Shown in pieces: positions 21,429 to 30,691 of a stretch of DNA of 33,762 nt. The stretch is taken from assembly GCA_903900705.1 (NCBI GenBank), contig CAIUOG010000147.1:1-33762 (forward strand), read 5' to 3'. This DNA is from an uncultured Acidobacteriia bacterium. GTDB taxonomy: Bacteria > Acidobacteriota > Terriglobia > Bryobacterales > Bryobacteraceae. The position numbers and the translations under genes were made by a program. The notes beneath the pieces are model-generated. The model was not told the origin of the DNA. It saw only the letters and a program-made list of their open reading frames with translations, and did not search any database. Position 1 is the stretch's first letter; the number at the start of each line of letters is the position of its first letter.

Positions 21429-23846
21429 ATGACACAACGACTTCCAGTACTGCCGATCAAGAATACCCTGCTGTTTCCGCACCTGCTGATGCCTCTTTCC
21501 GTGGGACGCGAGAAATCGATGGCGGCGGTGCAGGCAGCGCTGGCGACCGAGGGCAAAGAGATTCTGGTGGTGACGCAGCGCGACTCCTCCATTGAAGTCC
21601 CTGCCCCGGCGGACCTGTTTCCGACTGCAACCAAAGCGGTTATCCGCCGTTTCGGGCGGGCCGGCGGGGGCAAATTCGAGCTGATCGTGGTGGGCCTCGA
21701 GCGTGTTTCGCTGAGCGATTTCACGGGCGAGGAGTTTCTTGCGGCGGCGTTTGAGCCTATGCCGCTGCCGGTGGACGAGTCGCCGGAGTTGGAGGCGCTG
21801 CAACTGGAGGTGGTGGATCTGGCGGGTAAGGTACTGAAGCACGCCAATGTGGAGTTGCCGGCGGAATTCGCGCGCATGGTGACGGAGCAGGCGGATCCAC
21901 TGCGGATGGCCTACATGTTGGCGAGCGTACTGGGCATGGATGTGAATGTGGAGCATGCGCTGCTGGCGGCGGAATCGCGCCTTGAGGCCTTGCGGCTGGT
22001 GCATGCGCGGCTGTCGCATGAGCTGGAGGTGCTGGAGATCCGCGGGAAGATTGCGAGCAAGGCCCAAAACGAGATGGGCAGGGAGCAGCGCGAGTACTTC
22101 CTGAAGCAGCAGTTGCGGGCGATTCAGCAGGAACTGGGCGGGGAGCAGGAAGGCGAGTCTGAACTGGACCTGCTGCGGGAGCGGCTGAAGGCGGCGGAGT
22201 TGCCGGATGACGTCCGGAAAGAGGCGGAGCGCGAGATGTCGCGGCTTTCGCGGCTGAATGCGCAGGCGCCGGACTACAACGTGGGCCGTACGTGGCTGGA
22301 GACTGTGCTGGAACTGCCGTGGAAGAAATCGAGCGAGTCGGTGATCGATATTGCCGGGGCGCGGGCGGTGCTGGCCGACGACCACTATGGGCTGCAGGAA
22401 GTGAAGGAGCGCATTCTGGAGCACCTGGGGGTGCTGCGGCTGAATGCGTCGGCGAAGGCTCCGATTCTGTGCTTCGTGGGACCTCCGGGTGTGGGTAAAA
22501 CGTCGCTGGGGCAGTCGATTGCGCGGTCGCTGGGCCGGAAATTTGAGCGGCTGAGCCTGGGCGGCATGCACGACGAGGCGGAACTGCGGGGTCACCGGAG
22601 GACGTACATCGGGGCCATGGCGGGGCGGATTATCCAGGCGGTACGACGGGCGGGGGTCAATAACCCGGTGCTGATGCTGGACGAAGTGGACAAGCTGGGT
22701 CGGGACTTCCGGGGCGATCCGGCGGCTGCGCTGCTGGAGGTGTTGGATCCGGAGCAGAACAAGACGTTCCGGGACAATTACCTCGACCTGCCGTTCGACC
22801 TTTCGAAGATCTTCTTCGTGATGACGGCGAATACGCTGGACACGATTCCGCAGCCGTTGCTGGACAGGATGGAAGTGGTGCGGCTGGCGGGCTACAGCGA
22901 GGAGGAGAAGCTGGAGATCGCGCGGCGGTATCAGGTGCCGAAGCAGTTGAAGGAAGCCGGCCTGACGGCGGAGACCTGCGTGCTGACGGACGAAGCGTTG
23001 CGGTCGATCATCGCGGGTTACACGAGAGAGGCCGGGGTGCGCCAACTGGAGCGCGCAATTGGCCGGGTGATGCGCAAAATCGCGCTCCGGGTGGTGGAGG
23101 TCGGGCCCGGGGGAGTGAACCCGGAAACGGCGGCACCGGGGGTGCTGATCGGGAAGGCCGAACTGACGGAACTGCTTGGTCCTGAACGGTTTTCGCCTGA
23201 GCAGGCACGCCGAAATGTGCCGGCCGGCGTGGCCACCGGGCTGGCCTGGACAGAAGCGGGCGGTGACGTGCTCTATATAGAAGCTGCCCTGCTGAAAGAC
23301 GGCAAGGGCCTTTCTCTCACGGGACAGCTGGGAGACGTGATGCAGGAGTCCGCAAAGACGGCGCAGAGCTACATCTGGTCGCACGCGGCGGAGTTCGGGA
23401 TCGACCAGGCGATGTTCCGGCGCTACGGAATTCACGTCCACGTTCCGGCGGGTGCGATTCCGAAAGACGGACCCTCGGCGGGCGTGACGATGACGACGGC
23501 CCTCGCATCGATCTACACCGGTTTGCCTGTACGGAGCGACACGGCGATGACGGGCGAGGTGACGCTGTCAGGTCTGGTGCTGCCGGTGGGCGGCATTAAA
23601 GAAAAGATGCTGGCCGCGCGGCGACTGGGCATCCGGCGGGTGATTATTCCCAAGGCAAACGAGAAAGACCTGCGGGATCTGCCGTCGGATGCGCGTGCCG
23701 AGATGGAATTCCTCTTTGCCGGGCATGTGCATGAGGTTTTGCTGGCGGCGATTCCGGGGATTGGCGAAAACGGCCGGCTGCGGATGCCGGGATTCATGGC
23801 GGGTTTAGACGAGGCTAACGATTATGGACATCAATCGGCTCACTGA
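21429..23846 (+). CDS. lon: ATP-dependent Lon protease
   Basis: 805 residues, the usual length. Order: N-terminal LON substrate domain ([20 protein letters not shown] onward, about 1-200), coiled-coil region with [21 protein letters not shown]+ domain with Walker A GPPGVGKT at 351-358 and Walker [13 protein letters not shown], sensor [12 protein letters not shown], and the C-terminal serine protease domain with KDGPSAGV (catalytic Ser683) and GGIKEK (Lys726, the second Lys). The Ser-Lys dyad is intact. Lon degrades misfolded and short-lived regulatory proteins in the cytoplasm. The start has GAGG six bases upstream. Its last 23 nt overlap the clpB start, so protease and disaggregase are made from one message under a near-consensus promoter. 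Confidence 0.98.
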   Translation: MTQRLPVLPIKNTLLFPHLLMPLSVGREKSMAAVQAALATEGKEILVVTQRDSSIEVPAPADLFPTATKAVIRRFGRAGGGKFELIVVGLERVSLSDFTGEEFLAAAFEPMPLPVDESPELEALQLEVVDLAGKVLKHANVELPAEFARMVTEQADPLRMAYMLASVLGMDVNVEHALLAAESRLEALRLVHARLSHELEVLEIRGKIASKAQNEMGREQREYFLKQQLRAIQQELGGEQEGESELDLLRERLKAAELPDDVRKEAEREMSRLSRLNAQAPDYNVGRTWLETVLELPWKKSSESVIDIAGARAVLADDHYGLQEVKERILEHLGVLRLNASAKAPILCFVGPPGVGKTSLGQSIARSLGRKFERLSLGGMHDEAELRGHRRTYIGAMAGRIIQAVRRAGVNNPVLMLDEVDKLGRDFRGDPAAALLEVLDPEQNKTFRDNYLDLPFDLSKIFFVMTANTLDTIPQPLLDRMEVVRLAGYSEEEKLEIARRYQVPKQLKEAGLTAETCVLTDEALRSIIAGYTREAGVRQLERAIGRVMRKIALRVVEVGPGGVNPETAAPGVLIGKAELTELLGPERFSPEQARRNVPAGVATGLAWTEAGGDVLYIEAALLKDGKGLSLTGQLGDVMQESAKTAQSYIWSHAAEFGIDQAMFRRYGIHVHVPAGAIPKDGPSAGVTMTTALASIYTGLPVRSDTAMTGEVTLSGLVLPVGGIKEKMLAARRLGIRRVIIPKANEKDLRDLPSDARAEMEFLFAGHVHEVLLAAIPGIGENGRLRMPGFMAGLDEANDYGHQSAH

Positions 23847-26424
23847 AAAGACACAGGAAGCATTGCAGGCGGCGCAGAGTGAGGCTCTGCGCCGGAACAA
23901 CCAGCAGGTGGATGTGGAGCATCTGCTCGCGGCGCTGCTCGCGCAGCAGGGCGGGCTGGCCGTATCCATATTGAAGCGGGCGGGCGTGAACGCGGAGACA
24001 CTGGCGGCGCAGCTCAATTCCGAGCTGGACCGGTTGCCGAAGGTGACGGGCCCTGGCGGCGCGCCGGATCAGATCTACGTGACGCAGCGACTGAACAAGC
24101 TGTTCACGAAGGCGGAGGACGAGGCGAAGAAGCTGAAGGACGACTTCATTTCCGTGGAGCATTTTCTGCTGGCCGCCACGGAGGAAGCGAAGTCGTTCCG
24201 GGATTTCGGCATTACGCGGGATCGTCTGATGCAGGCGTTGCGCGAGGTGCGCGGCAGCCAGAGGGTGACGACGAAGAATCCGGAGGCGACGTATGAGGCG
24301 CTCGAGAAGTATGGGCGTGATCTGACGAAGGCGGCCTCGGCGGGGAAACTGGACCCGGTGATCGGGCGGGATGAGGAGATCCGGCGGGTGATTCAGGTGC
24401 TGTCCCGCAGGACGAAGAACAATCCGATTCTGATTGGCGAGCCGGGCGTGGGTAAGACGGCGATTGTGGAAGGTCTGGCGCAGAGGATTGTGCGCGGAGA
24501 CGTGACGGAGGGGCTGAAGGAGAAGAAGATCGTCTCGCTCGACATGGGCGCGCTGATTGCGGGCGCCAAGTTCCGGGGCGAATTCGAGGAGCGGCTGAAG
24601 GCGGTGCTCAAAGAAGTGCAGGAGGCCAATGGCGAGATTATCCTGTTCATCGACGAGATCCACACGGTGGTGGGCGCGGGCAAGACCGAGGGGTCGATGG
24701 ACGCGGGCAATCTGCTGAAGCCGATGCTGGCTCGCGGTGAGTTGCATTGCATTGGGGCAACGACGCTCGACGAGTTCCGGAAGTACATCGAGAAGGACGC
24801 GGCGCTGGAGCGGCGATTCCAGCCGGTGCTGGTGGATCAGCCGACGGTGGAGGACACGATTTCGATCCTGCGCGGGCTGAAAGACCGTTATGAGATTCAC
24901 CATGGCGTGCGCGTGAAGGACTCGGCGCTGGTGAGCGCGGCGGTGTTGTCGGACCGTTACATTACGGACCGTTTTCTGCCGGACAAGGCGATTGATCTGG
25001 TGGATGAGGCGGCGGCGAAACTGCGGGTGGAGATCGATTCGATGCCGGCGGAGCTGGACGAGATCCTGCGACGGACGATGCAGCTGGAGATTGAGCGGCA
25101 GGCGCTGAAGAAAGAGAAGGATTCGGCGTCGAAGGAGCGGCTGGGAAAGATCGAAGTGGAGCTGGGGAACCTGCGCGCGGACGGGGATGCGCTGAAGGCG
25201 CGATGGCAGATCGAGAAGGAGTCCGTGCAGGGGGTGAGGACGCTGCGGGAGCGGATCGATCAGGTGAAGGTGGAGATCGAGAAGGCGGAGCGCGCGTATG
25301 ACCTGAATAAGGCGGCGGAGTTGAAGTACGGAACGCTGATGGAGCTGAACCGGAAGCTGGCGGAATCCGAACAGGTGGCGCAGTCGCCGACGAAGCTGCT
25401 GAAAGAAGAGGTGGGCGAGGAAGATATTGCGGCGGTGGTGAGCCGGTGGACGGGGGTGCCGGTGTCCCGTCTGCTGGAAGGCGAGATGGAGAAGCTGACG
25501 CATCTCGAAGAAGAACTGCACACCCGAGTGATTGGACAGGAAGAGGCCGTGACGGCGGTGGCCGAGGCGGTGATCCGGGCGCGGGCGGGGTTGAAGGATC
25601 CGAACCGGCCGATCGGGAGCTTTATCTTCCTGGGTCCGACGGGCGTGGGCAAGACGGAACTCGCGCGGGCGCTGGCGGAGTATTTGTTCGACGACGAGCA
25701 CAACATGATCCGGATCGACATGTCCGAGTATCAGGAGAAGCATACGGTGGCGAGGCTGTTGGGAGCGCCTCCCGGGTATGTGGGCTTTGAGGAAGGCGGC
25801 CAGTTAACGGAGGCTGTGCGCCGGAAGCCATACTCGGTGATTCTGTTTGACGAGATCGAGAAGGCGCATCCGGATGTGTTCAACGTGATGCTGCAGATTC
25901 TGGATGACGGGCGGCTGACGGATGGTCAGGGCAGAACGGTGAATTTCAAGAATACGATCCTGATCATGACTTCGAATGTGGGCAGCCACCGGATTCTGGA
26001 GTACAAGGGCGGGTTCGCGGGCGCGGGCTATGACCGGATGAAGGACGCGGTGCTGAATGAACTGCGGACAGGATTCCGCCCGGAGTTTCTGAACCGGATC
26101 GACGAGATTATTGTGTTCCATGCGCTGACCGAGGCGCACCTGAAGTCGATTGTGGAGATTCAGCTGGAGGGCCTGCGGAAGCGACTGGCGGAGCGGCATA
26201 TCGGGCTGACGTTGACGGAGGCGGCGCGTACGCATCTGGTGACGAGCGGGTATGACCAGGTTTATGGTGCCCGGCCGTTGAAGCGGGCGATCCAGAAACA
26301 AGTGGAGACGAAGCTGGGCAGACTGATGATTGCCGGGAAGGTCCGCGACGGGGAGGAACTGTTGGTGGATCTGGATGAAAAGACCGGAGAGCTGAAGTTC
26401 GAACCGGCTTTCGTGGCGGCTTAA
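23824..26424 (+). CDS. clpB: ClpB protein disaggregase (Hsp100)
   Basis: 866 residues (E. coli about 857). Clp N-terminal repeats at about 1-145 ([20 protein letters not shown]), first AAA+ domain with Walker A GEPGVGKT at 205-212 and Walker [10 protein letters not shown], a middle coiled-coil domain at about 400-535 that separates ClpB from ClpA and ClpC ([17 protein letters not shown]), and a second AAA+ domain with Walker A GPTGVGKT at 604-611 and [16 protein letters not shown]. It resolubilises aggregated proteins together with DnaK. The start ATG overlaps the 3' end of lon by 23 nt; a GACGAGG ribosome site lies inside lon. It ends next to a convergent regulatory gene with a weak hairpin between. 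Confidence 0.98.
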   Translation: MDINRLTEKTQEALQAAQSEALRRNNQQVDVEHLLAALLAQQGGLAVSILKRAGVNAETLAAQLNSELDRLPKVTGPGGAPDQIYVTQRLNKLFTKAEDEAKKLKDDFISVEHFLLAATEEAKSFRDFGITRDRLMQALREVRGSQRVTTKNPEATYEALEKYGRDLTKAASAGKLDPVIGRDEEIRRVIQVLSRRTKNNPILIGEPGVGKTAIVEGLAQRIVRGDVTEGLKEKKIVSLDMGALIAGAKFRGEFEERLKAVLKEVQEANGEIILFIDEIHTVVGAGKTEGSMDAGNLLKPMLARGELHCIGATTLDEFRKYIEKDAALERRFQPVLVDQPTVEDTISILRGLKDRYEIHHGVRVKDSALVSAAVLSDRYITDRFLPDKAIDLVDEAAAKLRVEIDSMPAELDEILRRTMQLEIERQALKKEKDSASKERLGKIEVELGNLRADGDALKARWQIEKESVQGVRTLRERIDQVKVEIEKAERAYDLNKAAELKYGTLMELNRKLAESEQVAQSPTKLLKEEVGEEDIAAVVSRWTGVPVSRLLEGEMEKLTHLEEELHTRVIGQEEAVTAVAEAVIRARAGLKDPNRPIGSFIFLGPTGVGKTELARALAEYLFDDEHNMIRIDMSEYQEKHTVARLLGAPPGYVGFEEGGQLTEAVRRKPYSVILFDEIEKAHPDVFNVMLQILDDGRLTDGQGRTVNFKNTILIMTSNVGSHRILEYKGGFAGAGYDRMKDAVLNELRTGFRPEFLNRIDEIIVFHALTEAHLKSIVEIQLEGLRKRLAERHIGLTLTEAARTHLVTSGYDQVYGARPLKRAIQKQVETKLGRLMIAGKVRDGEELLVDLDEKTGELKFEPAFVAA

Positions 26425-26443
26425 GGGCGTGTGGGCGGTCGTT

Positions 26444-26463
26444 GGCGGGCTTCAGATCCCGCC
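26444..26463. terminator. Weak hairpin between convergent clpB and the GHKL/STAS gene
   Basis: GGCGGG at 26444-26449 and CCCGCC at 26458-26463 form a 6-bp stem, extendable by a G-T and an A-T pair, around an 8-nt loop, followed by GATTT. It overlaps the stop codon of the minus-strand gene. A T-run is nearly absent, so terminator function is uncertain. Confidence 0.4.
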
Positions 26464-27540
26464 GATTTGATCGCCCCAGTGGGCGCGGGCCGCGTTGATC
26501 ATTCCCTGAATCTGCGGGGTTGCTTTTATACCCGTGATTTCGATCTGAGGGTGACTTTGCGCGAAGACCCGGAAGATTTCGTCGGCGAACGCCTGACCGA
26601 TCATCTCGACACCCGTGAAGTCGAACACGACGGTTTTGAAACGATCCACCCTTACCAGCAGACGTTTGGCCTGCGACCGTGACACCAGCTTGTCCTCGCC
26701 GTATTGCGCCAATCTCACAGGAATCACTGTTTTCGTGAAGCCGTAATCTTCTCCACTCGAATATTCGTCGAAAACCTGCCTGTCCGAGCGCGACGAATGG
26801 TGATTCAACCGCATAAGCACCTGGGTTCCGGCAACGGGTGCCTCGTTGAGAAGCCAATCATTGGTGAGGACGGAGTCGTGCAAAAAGACAAGAGCGCCGG
26901 AATGAATGGTGAAGGAATCCAGCATGCGCGATGTAAAGAAGATTCCCTGACCGGAATGGCTGCGGGGATCTGTAGTGAGCTTGCCTTTTGACAACTCCAG
27001 AATCGCGTGACTCTCATCGGCCAATCCCATGGCGGACTGAATCTTCCGGAAGATCCCTATACCATCGTCCGATACGACGATCAGAGCATTGACCGCAGTT
27101 TTGCCAATGGAAACCTCGATACTGCTTCCGTTCGAATGATCAATCGCATTGTTGATCATTTCCGTGACACAAAACTGCCAGATATCCCGTACGTTCGGAG
27201 GCAATTCGCCAAGAACCGGCGCGACATCGCGTTGCCAGATTTCATGCTCTTCCATGCCGGGTACGATTGGATACGTCTTCTTCCAGCTCGTCAGTATTGC
27301 AAGTTCGTAAGTCCGATCCTTTGTCCGACCGACGGGCGTTAGTACGCCCTCTTCCACCAGTCTCTTCAGGTGTTTGTTCGCTGCCTGTCGGGAGATACCG
27401 AACTGCTCGGAAATAATGCGAGTAATCCCCTGGGGATTTGCTTCCACTTGGTCCAGAATGAATTTGCGAACTACTTGTCCGCGCACCCGCGTTTGGCGAG
27501 GCGTTCCGTCCGAGATTGCAACTTCCTGAGCTGGTTCCAC
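26452..27540 (-). CDS. Winged-helix / GHKL ATPase / STAS-like (DUF4325) regulatory protein
   Basis: 362 residues from GTG 27540. Residues about 18-80 are a winged helix-turn-helix (VVRKFILDQVEANPQGITRIISEQFGISRQAANKHLKRLVEEG). Residues about 110-260 are a GHKL-type ATPase: N box EMINNAIDHSNG, G1 box VVSDDGIGIF, G2 region SHSGQGIFFTSRML. No phospho-acceptor His domain is present, so it resembles anti-sigma kinases (RsbW/SpoIIAB type) more than a sensor kinase. Residues about 285-355 are a STAS-like domain (RFKTVVFDFTGVEMIGQAFADEIFRVFA), the fold of anti-anti-sigma factors. A DNA-binding module, a kinase-like ATPase and its usual antagonist fold are thus on one chain. It is read against clpB; its promoter carries three copies of a 14-bp element, so autoregulation is likely. 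Sampled lines here are about 50% GC against about 68% in clpB, suggesting acquisition by transfer. Function unknown. Confidence 0.85.
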   Translation of the reverse strand: MEPAQEVAISDGTPRQTRVRGQVVRKFILDQVEANPQGITRIISEQFGISRQAANKHLKRLVEEGVLTPVGRTKDRTYELAILTSWKKTYPIVPGMEEHEIWQRDVAPVLGELPPNVRDIWQFCVTEMINNAIDHSNGSSIEVSIGKTAVNALIVVSDDGIGIFRKIQSAMGLADESHAILELSKGKLTTDPRSHSGQGIFFTSRMLDSFTIHSGALVFLHDSVLTNDWLLNEAPVAGTQVLMRLNHHSSRSDRQVFDEYSSGEDYGFTKTVIPVRLAQYGEDKLVSRSQAKRLLVRVDRFKTVVFDFTGVEMIGQAFADEIFRVFAQSHPQIEITGIKATPQIQGMINAARAHWGDQIGGI

Positions 27541-27546
27541 TCTGAC

Positions 27547-27601
27547 ATTGTCAATCTTAATCTAGAAGATTGTCAACCTTAAGCGCGTTGATGTTGACAA
27601 T
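27547..27601 (-). promoter_or_regulatory. Promoter with three copies of a 14-bp operator-like element
   Basis: Plus-strand copies: ATTGTCAATCTTAA at 27547-27560, ATTGTCAACCTTAA at 27569-27582 (22 bp apart, one mismatch), and an inverted copy TTGATGTTGACAAT at 27588-27601 (12 of 14 matching). Copies 2 and 3 contain a perfect 10-bp inverted repeat. On the minus strand, copy 2 supplies a perfect -35 TTGACA (27576-27571) and copy 1 a -10-like GACAAT (27552-27547) with an 18-nt spacer, ending 6 nt before GTG 27540. A protein bound to the copies would occlude the promoter. The array abuts the stop codon of the upstream GH16 gene. Confidence 0.7.
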
Positions 27602-28350
27602 CATCGAGATGGCGGCGGTTCAGCCTGCCGCCACACGCGGATGTAGTCGATTTCGAAGGCGGCCGGGAAGGGGGTGCTGCTGTCGGGCCATTTGGCTTCA
27701 GTACCACCCACGGCCAGGCTGGCTATGAGATACATCGGCTGATGGGGGACACCCTGGGTGGAGCGGAAGCGCTCTTTGCCGTCGATGAACCAGATGAGTT
27801 TGTCCTCGCGCCATTCGAGGGTGAAGGTGTGGAAGTCCTTTGAGAGATCGGCTGTGTCCCAGGAGCCGCTGTAGGATCGCTCGGTTTTCTCATCGCCCCA
27901 GGTGTTGCTGAAGAGGGCTTTGGTGGGTTGCTGACCGGTGACGGCGAGGATATCGATGGATGGAATTTCCCCGGAAGGGATGGGGAGCAGCCAGAATTTG
28001 GGGAGCAGGCCCTGGCCGGCGGGGATTTTGCAGCGAATTTCGAAGCGACCGTAGGTCTGGGCGAAAGAACCGTAGGTGGTGATGATGCCGGAGGTGTAGC
28101 CGGCGTTTTTGCGGGCGATGAGTTTGGCCGAGCCGTTGGCGAGTTCGACGGATTCGGGCGTCCAGAGCTGGGATTCGCGGTTGCGGGGGTGACCCCAGGG
28201 GTCGTGGAGCGACCATTTGGGGAACTCAAGTTCTTTTGTGTTGAATTCCTCGGTAAATGTCGGTTCCCAGCCTTTGAGTTCCGGCCGCTGCGCGTGGACG
28301 GCGAGAGTGGTGAGGAAGAGCAGGGGGAGCGCGTATGGGATTCGGGCCAC
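27601..28350 (-). CDS. Secreted GH16-fold protein lacking both catalytic glutamates
   Basis: 249 residues from GTG 28350, with a signal peptide ending at VHA-Q. The concanavalin-like GH16 fold is clear: WEPTFTEEFNTKELEFPKWSLHD, the RNRESQLWTPESVELANGSAKLIARK block, SGIITTYGSFAQTYGRFEIRCKIPAGQGLLPKFWLLP, HTFTLEWREDKLIWFIDGKERFR, QPMYLIASLAVGG, and terminal FEIDYIRVW. GH16 enzymes use E-x-D-x-x-E as nucleophile, helper Asp and acid/base. Here the segment reads PSIDILAV: Ser131 and Ala136 replace the two Glu and only Asp133 remains. It is therefore probably catalytically dead and may bind beta-glucan or galactan, unless other residues have taken over. The start has no Shine-Dalgarno; a TACAAC hexamer lies 7 nt upstream. 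It is divergent from the response regulator gene. Confidence 0.88.
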   Translation of the reverse strand: MARIPYALPLLFLTTLAVHAQRPELKGWEPTFTEEFNTKELEFPKWSLHDPWGHPRNRESQLWTPESVELANGSAKLIARKNAGYTSGIITTYGSFAQTYGRFEIRCKIPAGQGLLPKFWLLPIPSGEIPSIDILAVTGQQPTKALFSNTWGDEKTERSYSGSWDTADLSKDFHTFTLEWREDKLIWFIDGKERFRSTQGVPHQPMYLIASLAVGGTEAKWPDSSTPFPAAFEIDYIRVWRQAEPPPSR

Positions 28351-28404
28351 TTATTTAGTTGTACGGTGTTTCACACGAGCCAGGTTACGAAAATCGTTAT
28401 GAGG

Positions 28405-28410
28405 TAATCT
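28405..28410 (+). promoter_or_regulatory. -10-like TAATCT 6 nt before the response regulator start
   Basis: TAATCT, then GGCAGC, then ATG 28417. A GAGG lies 12 nt before the ATG, too far for an ordinary ribosome site, so a leaderless start is possible. Confidence 0.35.
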
Positions 28411-28416
28411 GGCAGC

Positions 28417-29130
28417 ATGCGGATTCTGGTTGTCGAAGACGAGAAAAGAATTGCGGATTTCCTCGGCAGAGGCCTGCAGGGGGCGGGCTATGCGGTGGAT
28501 GTGGCTCCGGACGGGGCGAGCGCGCTGCAGTTCACTCACGACACCGATTACGACCTGGTGATTCTGGATCTGATGCTGCCGGATATGGACGGGCTGAAGG
28601 TGCTCGAACGAATCCGGGGGCGGAGGACGGGGCCGCCGGTGCTGATTCTGAGCGCGCGGGGGCATCTGGATGATCGGGTGAAGGGTCTGGAACAGGGCGC
28701 GGACGATTATCTGACAAAGCCGTTTGCGTTTGTGGAACTGCTGGCGCGGGTGCGGGCACTGCTGCGGCGGGGTCAGCCGGCCCCGGAGCGTTTACAGGTT
28801 GGCGATCTGGTGCTGGACTGCACGCGGCGGAAGGTGACGCGCGTGAATGAGGCGATTGAACTGGCTCCGAAGGAGTTCGGCATTCTGGAATACATGATGC
28901 GGAACAAGGGGCGTCCGCTGAGCCGGACGATGATTGTGGAGCATGTGTGGGACATGGATTACGACGGGCTCACGAATATTGTGGACGTCTATATCCGGCA
29001 TTTGCGGAGCAAGATTGACGACAAGTACCAGCACAAGCTGATCCATACGGTGCGGGGAATCGGGTACATGATTGAGGCTCCGGAGAAGAACCCGGCGCTG
29101 GCGCGCGTGGACACGAGTTACGAACTGTAG
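28417..29130 (+). CDS. OmpR/PhoB-family response regulator
   Basis: 237 residues. The receiver domain (1-120) has the acidic pair Glu7/Asp8, phospho-acceptor Asp51 in DLVILDLMLP, LILSARG with the switch Ser, and LTKPF with the conserved Lys. The C-terminal winged helix (about 127-225) has the OmpR pattern: LVLDCTRRKVTRVNEAIELAPKEFGILEYMM, LSRTMIVEHVWD, VDVYIRHLRSKID and the hairpin IHTVRGIGYMIE. It resembles the CusR/MprA-type regulators of envelope or metal stress, but the signal cannot be read from sequence. It ends 6 nt before the histidine kinase start, so the two form one operon. Confidence 0.95.
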   Translation: MRILVVEDEKRIADFLGRGLQGAGYAVDVAPDGASALQFTHDTDYDLVILDLMLPDMDGLKVLERIRGRRTGPPVLILSARGHLDDRVKGLEQGADDYLTKPFAFVELLARVRALLRRGQPAPERLQVGDLVLDCTRRKVTRVNEAIELAPKEFGILEYMMRNKGRPLSRTMIVEHVWDMDYDGLTNIVDVYIRHLRSKIDDKYQHKLIHTVRGIGYMIEAPEKNPALARVDTSYEL

Positions 29131-29136
29131 GAGCCG

Positions 29137-30648
29137 GTGGCACACCGCAAGTACATTGCGCGCAGTCTGCGCTTCACGCTTTCCGCCGTTTATACCGGGC
29201 TGTTCACGCTGCTGCTGCTGGGCGTGGGCCTGCTGTTCCGTCAGAATCTGGCGACGAATCTGAACGAACAGGCCCGCGACGACCTGAAGCAGAGCTGGGA
29301 CGTGCTGAAGGCGAATCTGCGCATTGAAAACGACCCCGGACAGGCGAACTATCACCCGGTCTGGTTCTTCGACACCAATGACCCGGACGAAAACAGCGCG
29401 AGCGTGCGCATCCAGAGCGTTTATGTGATTGCGGACGAGGCGGGACGGCCGGTACCGAAGTTCTATTCGTCGACATACGAGTCGCTGGGTTTTGATAAGC
29501 CGGACGAGGTGGCGCGGGTGCTGGGGTCGGGGCAGGCGCAGTGGATCGAGAAGAAAGATCCGGACGGGCTGCCGTATCTGATCCGGCAGAGCTATGTGAT
29601 GAGCGAGGACCGGAAGCGCAAGTATTTTGTGGCGATCGGGAAGAGCTTTGCGGAGTCGGCGGCGCTGCTGCGGCAGTTTGACTGGTTGTGTCTGGGGCTG
29701 TTTCCGCTGGTGATTGTGACGGGGTTCGCGACGGGGTGGTTCTTTACGGGGCGGGCGCTGACGCCGGTGATGGAGATTGCGCAGGCGGCGCAGAGAATCA
29801 GCGGGTCGAATCTGAGTTTGCGAATTCCGTCGAGGCGGACGGGGGACGAGCTGGATTATCTGGTGGAGACGTTTAACCAGATGATCGACCGGCTGGAGGT
29901 GAACTTCAACCAGGTGCGGCAATTCTCGACGGACGTTTCGCATGAGTTGCGGACGCCGATTACGATTGTGCGCGGGCAGCTGGAGGTGGCGCTGCTGACG
30001 GCGAACACGGCGGAGCAGTATCGGGACGCGATTGTGGATTCGCTGCAGGATATTGAGCGGCTGAGCCAGATTGTGCGGGCGCTGCTGCTGCTCTCCCAGG
30101 CCGAAACGGGGCAGGTGATTCTGCAGAAGCAGACACTCGATCTGGTGGAAGTGACCGAGGGAATTGTGGATCAGTTCCAGATTCCGGCGGAGGGCGCTGA
30201 GGTGGAACTGAAGTTCGAGGCGTTGGTTTATCGCTGCCAGGGCGAGTTTGACCGGGTGCAGATTGAGCGAATGCTGTCGAACCTGTTGTCGAACGCGATC
30301 AAGTTCACGCCGAAGGGCGGGGAGATCAAGGTGACGGTGGGGCGCGAGGGGGATGAGGCGGAGATTGTGGTGGCGGATACGGGCCAGGGGATTCCGCCGG
30401 AGCATTTGCCGCTGATTTTCGACCGGTTTTACCGGGTGCGTGGGAAGGAAGAACAGGCTTCGCCCGAGAAGGGGCTGGGGTTGGGGCTCAGTTTCGTGTC
30501 GTGGATTGTGCGGGCGCATGGCGGGACAATTGATGCGCAGAGCGCGCCGGGCAAGGGGACACAGTTCCGAATCCGGCTGCCGCTGCGCGAGGAAGTGGCC
30601 GTGGAGAGCACGGACGAAGCGGGGCCTGACGAAATGAAGCCGGCTTAA
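29137..30648 (+). CDS. HAMP-domain sensor histidine kinase, partner of the preceding regulator
   Basis: 503 residues from GTG 29137. Transmembrane helices at about 13-34 and 183-205 bracket a 150-residue extracytoplasmic sensor domain of no recognised type. HAMP follows (about 206-258, RALTPVMEIAQAAQRISGSNLSLRIP), then the dimerisation/phospho-acceptor domain with SHELRTPI (His269), and the GHKL ATPase: N box NLLSNAIKFTPKGG, G1 VVADTGQGIP, F box FDRFYRV, G2 GLGLGLSFVSWIVRAHGG. All catalytic motifs are intact. The architecture is that of the CusS/heavy-metal sensor type, but no metal ligands are obvious in the sensor loop. The gene is co-transcribed with the regulator, and a small secreted protein follows 43 nt downstream. 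Confidence 0.94.
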   Translation: MAHRKYIARSLRFTLSAVYTGLFTLLLLGVGLLFRQNLATNLNEQARDDLKQSWDVLKANLRIENDPGQANYHPVWFFDTNDPDENSASVRIQSVYVIADEAGRPVPKFYSSTYESLGFDKPDEVARVLGSGQAQWIEKKDPDGLPYLIRQSYVMSEDRKRKYFVAIGKSFAESAALLRQFDWLCLGLFPLVIVTGFATGWFFTGRALTPVMEIAQAAQRISGSNLSLRIPSRRTGDELDYLVETFNQMIDRLEVNFNQVRQFSTDVSHELRTPITIVRGQLEVALLTANTAEQYRDAIVDSLQDIERLSQIVRALLLLSQAETGQVILQKQTLDLVEVTEGIVDQFQIPAEGAEVELKFEALVYRCQGEFDRVQIERMLSNLLSNAIKFTPKGGEIKVTVGREGDEAEIVVADTGQGIPPEHLPLIFDRFYRVRGKEEQASPEKGLGLGLSFVSWIVRAHGGTIDAQSAPGKGTQFRIRLPLREEVAVESTDEAGPDEMKPA

Positions 30649-30691
30649 TCGGTGATTTTCGCAACGATTTGGGAGATTCAGGGGTCTATGG

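Noticed and set aside
21425-21430. Perfect TATAAT overlapping the lon start codon
   Set aside because: It would start transcription after the ATG and has no -35; the promoter at 21383-21411 is better placed.
21229-21435. 69-residue N-terminal extension of the GWxTD protein
   Set aside because: It crosses the lon promoter and start codon, and a proper signal peptide begins at ATG 21228.
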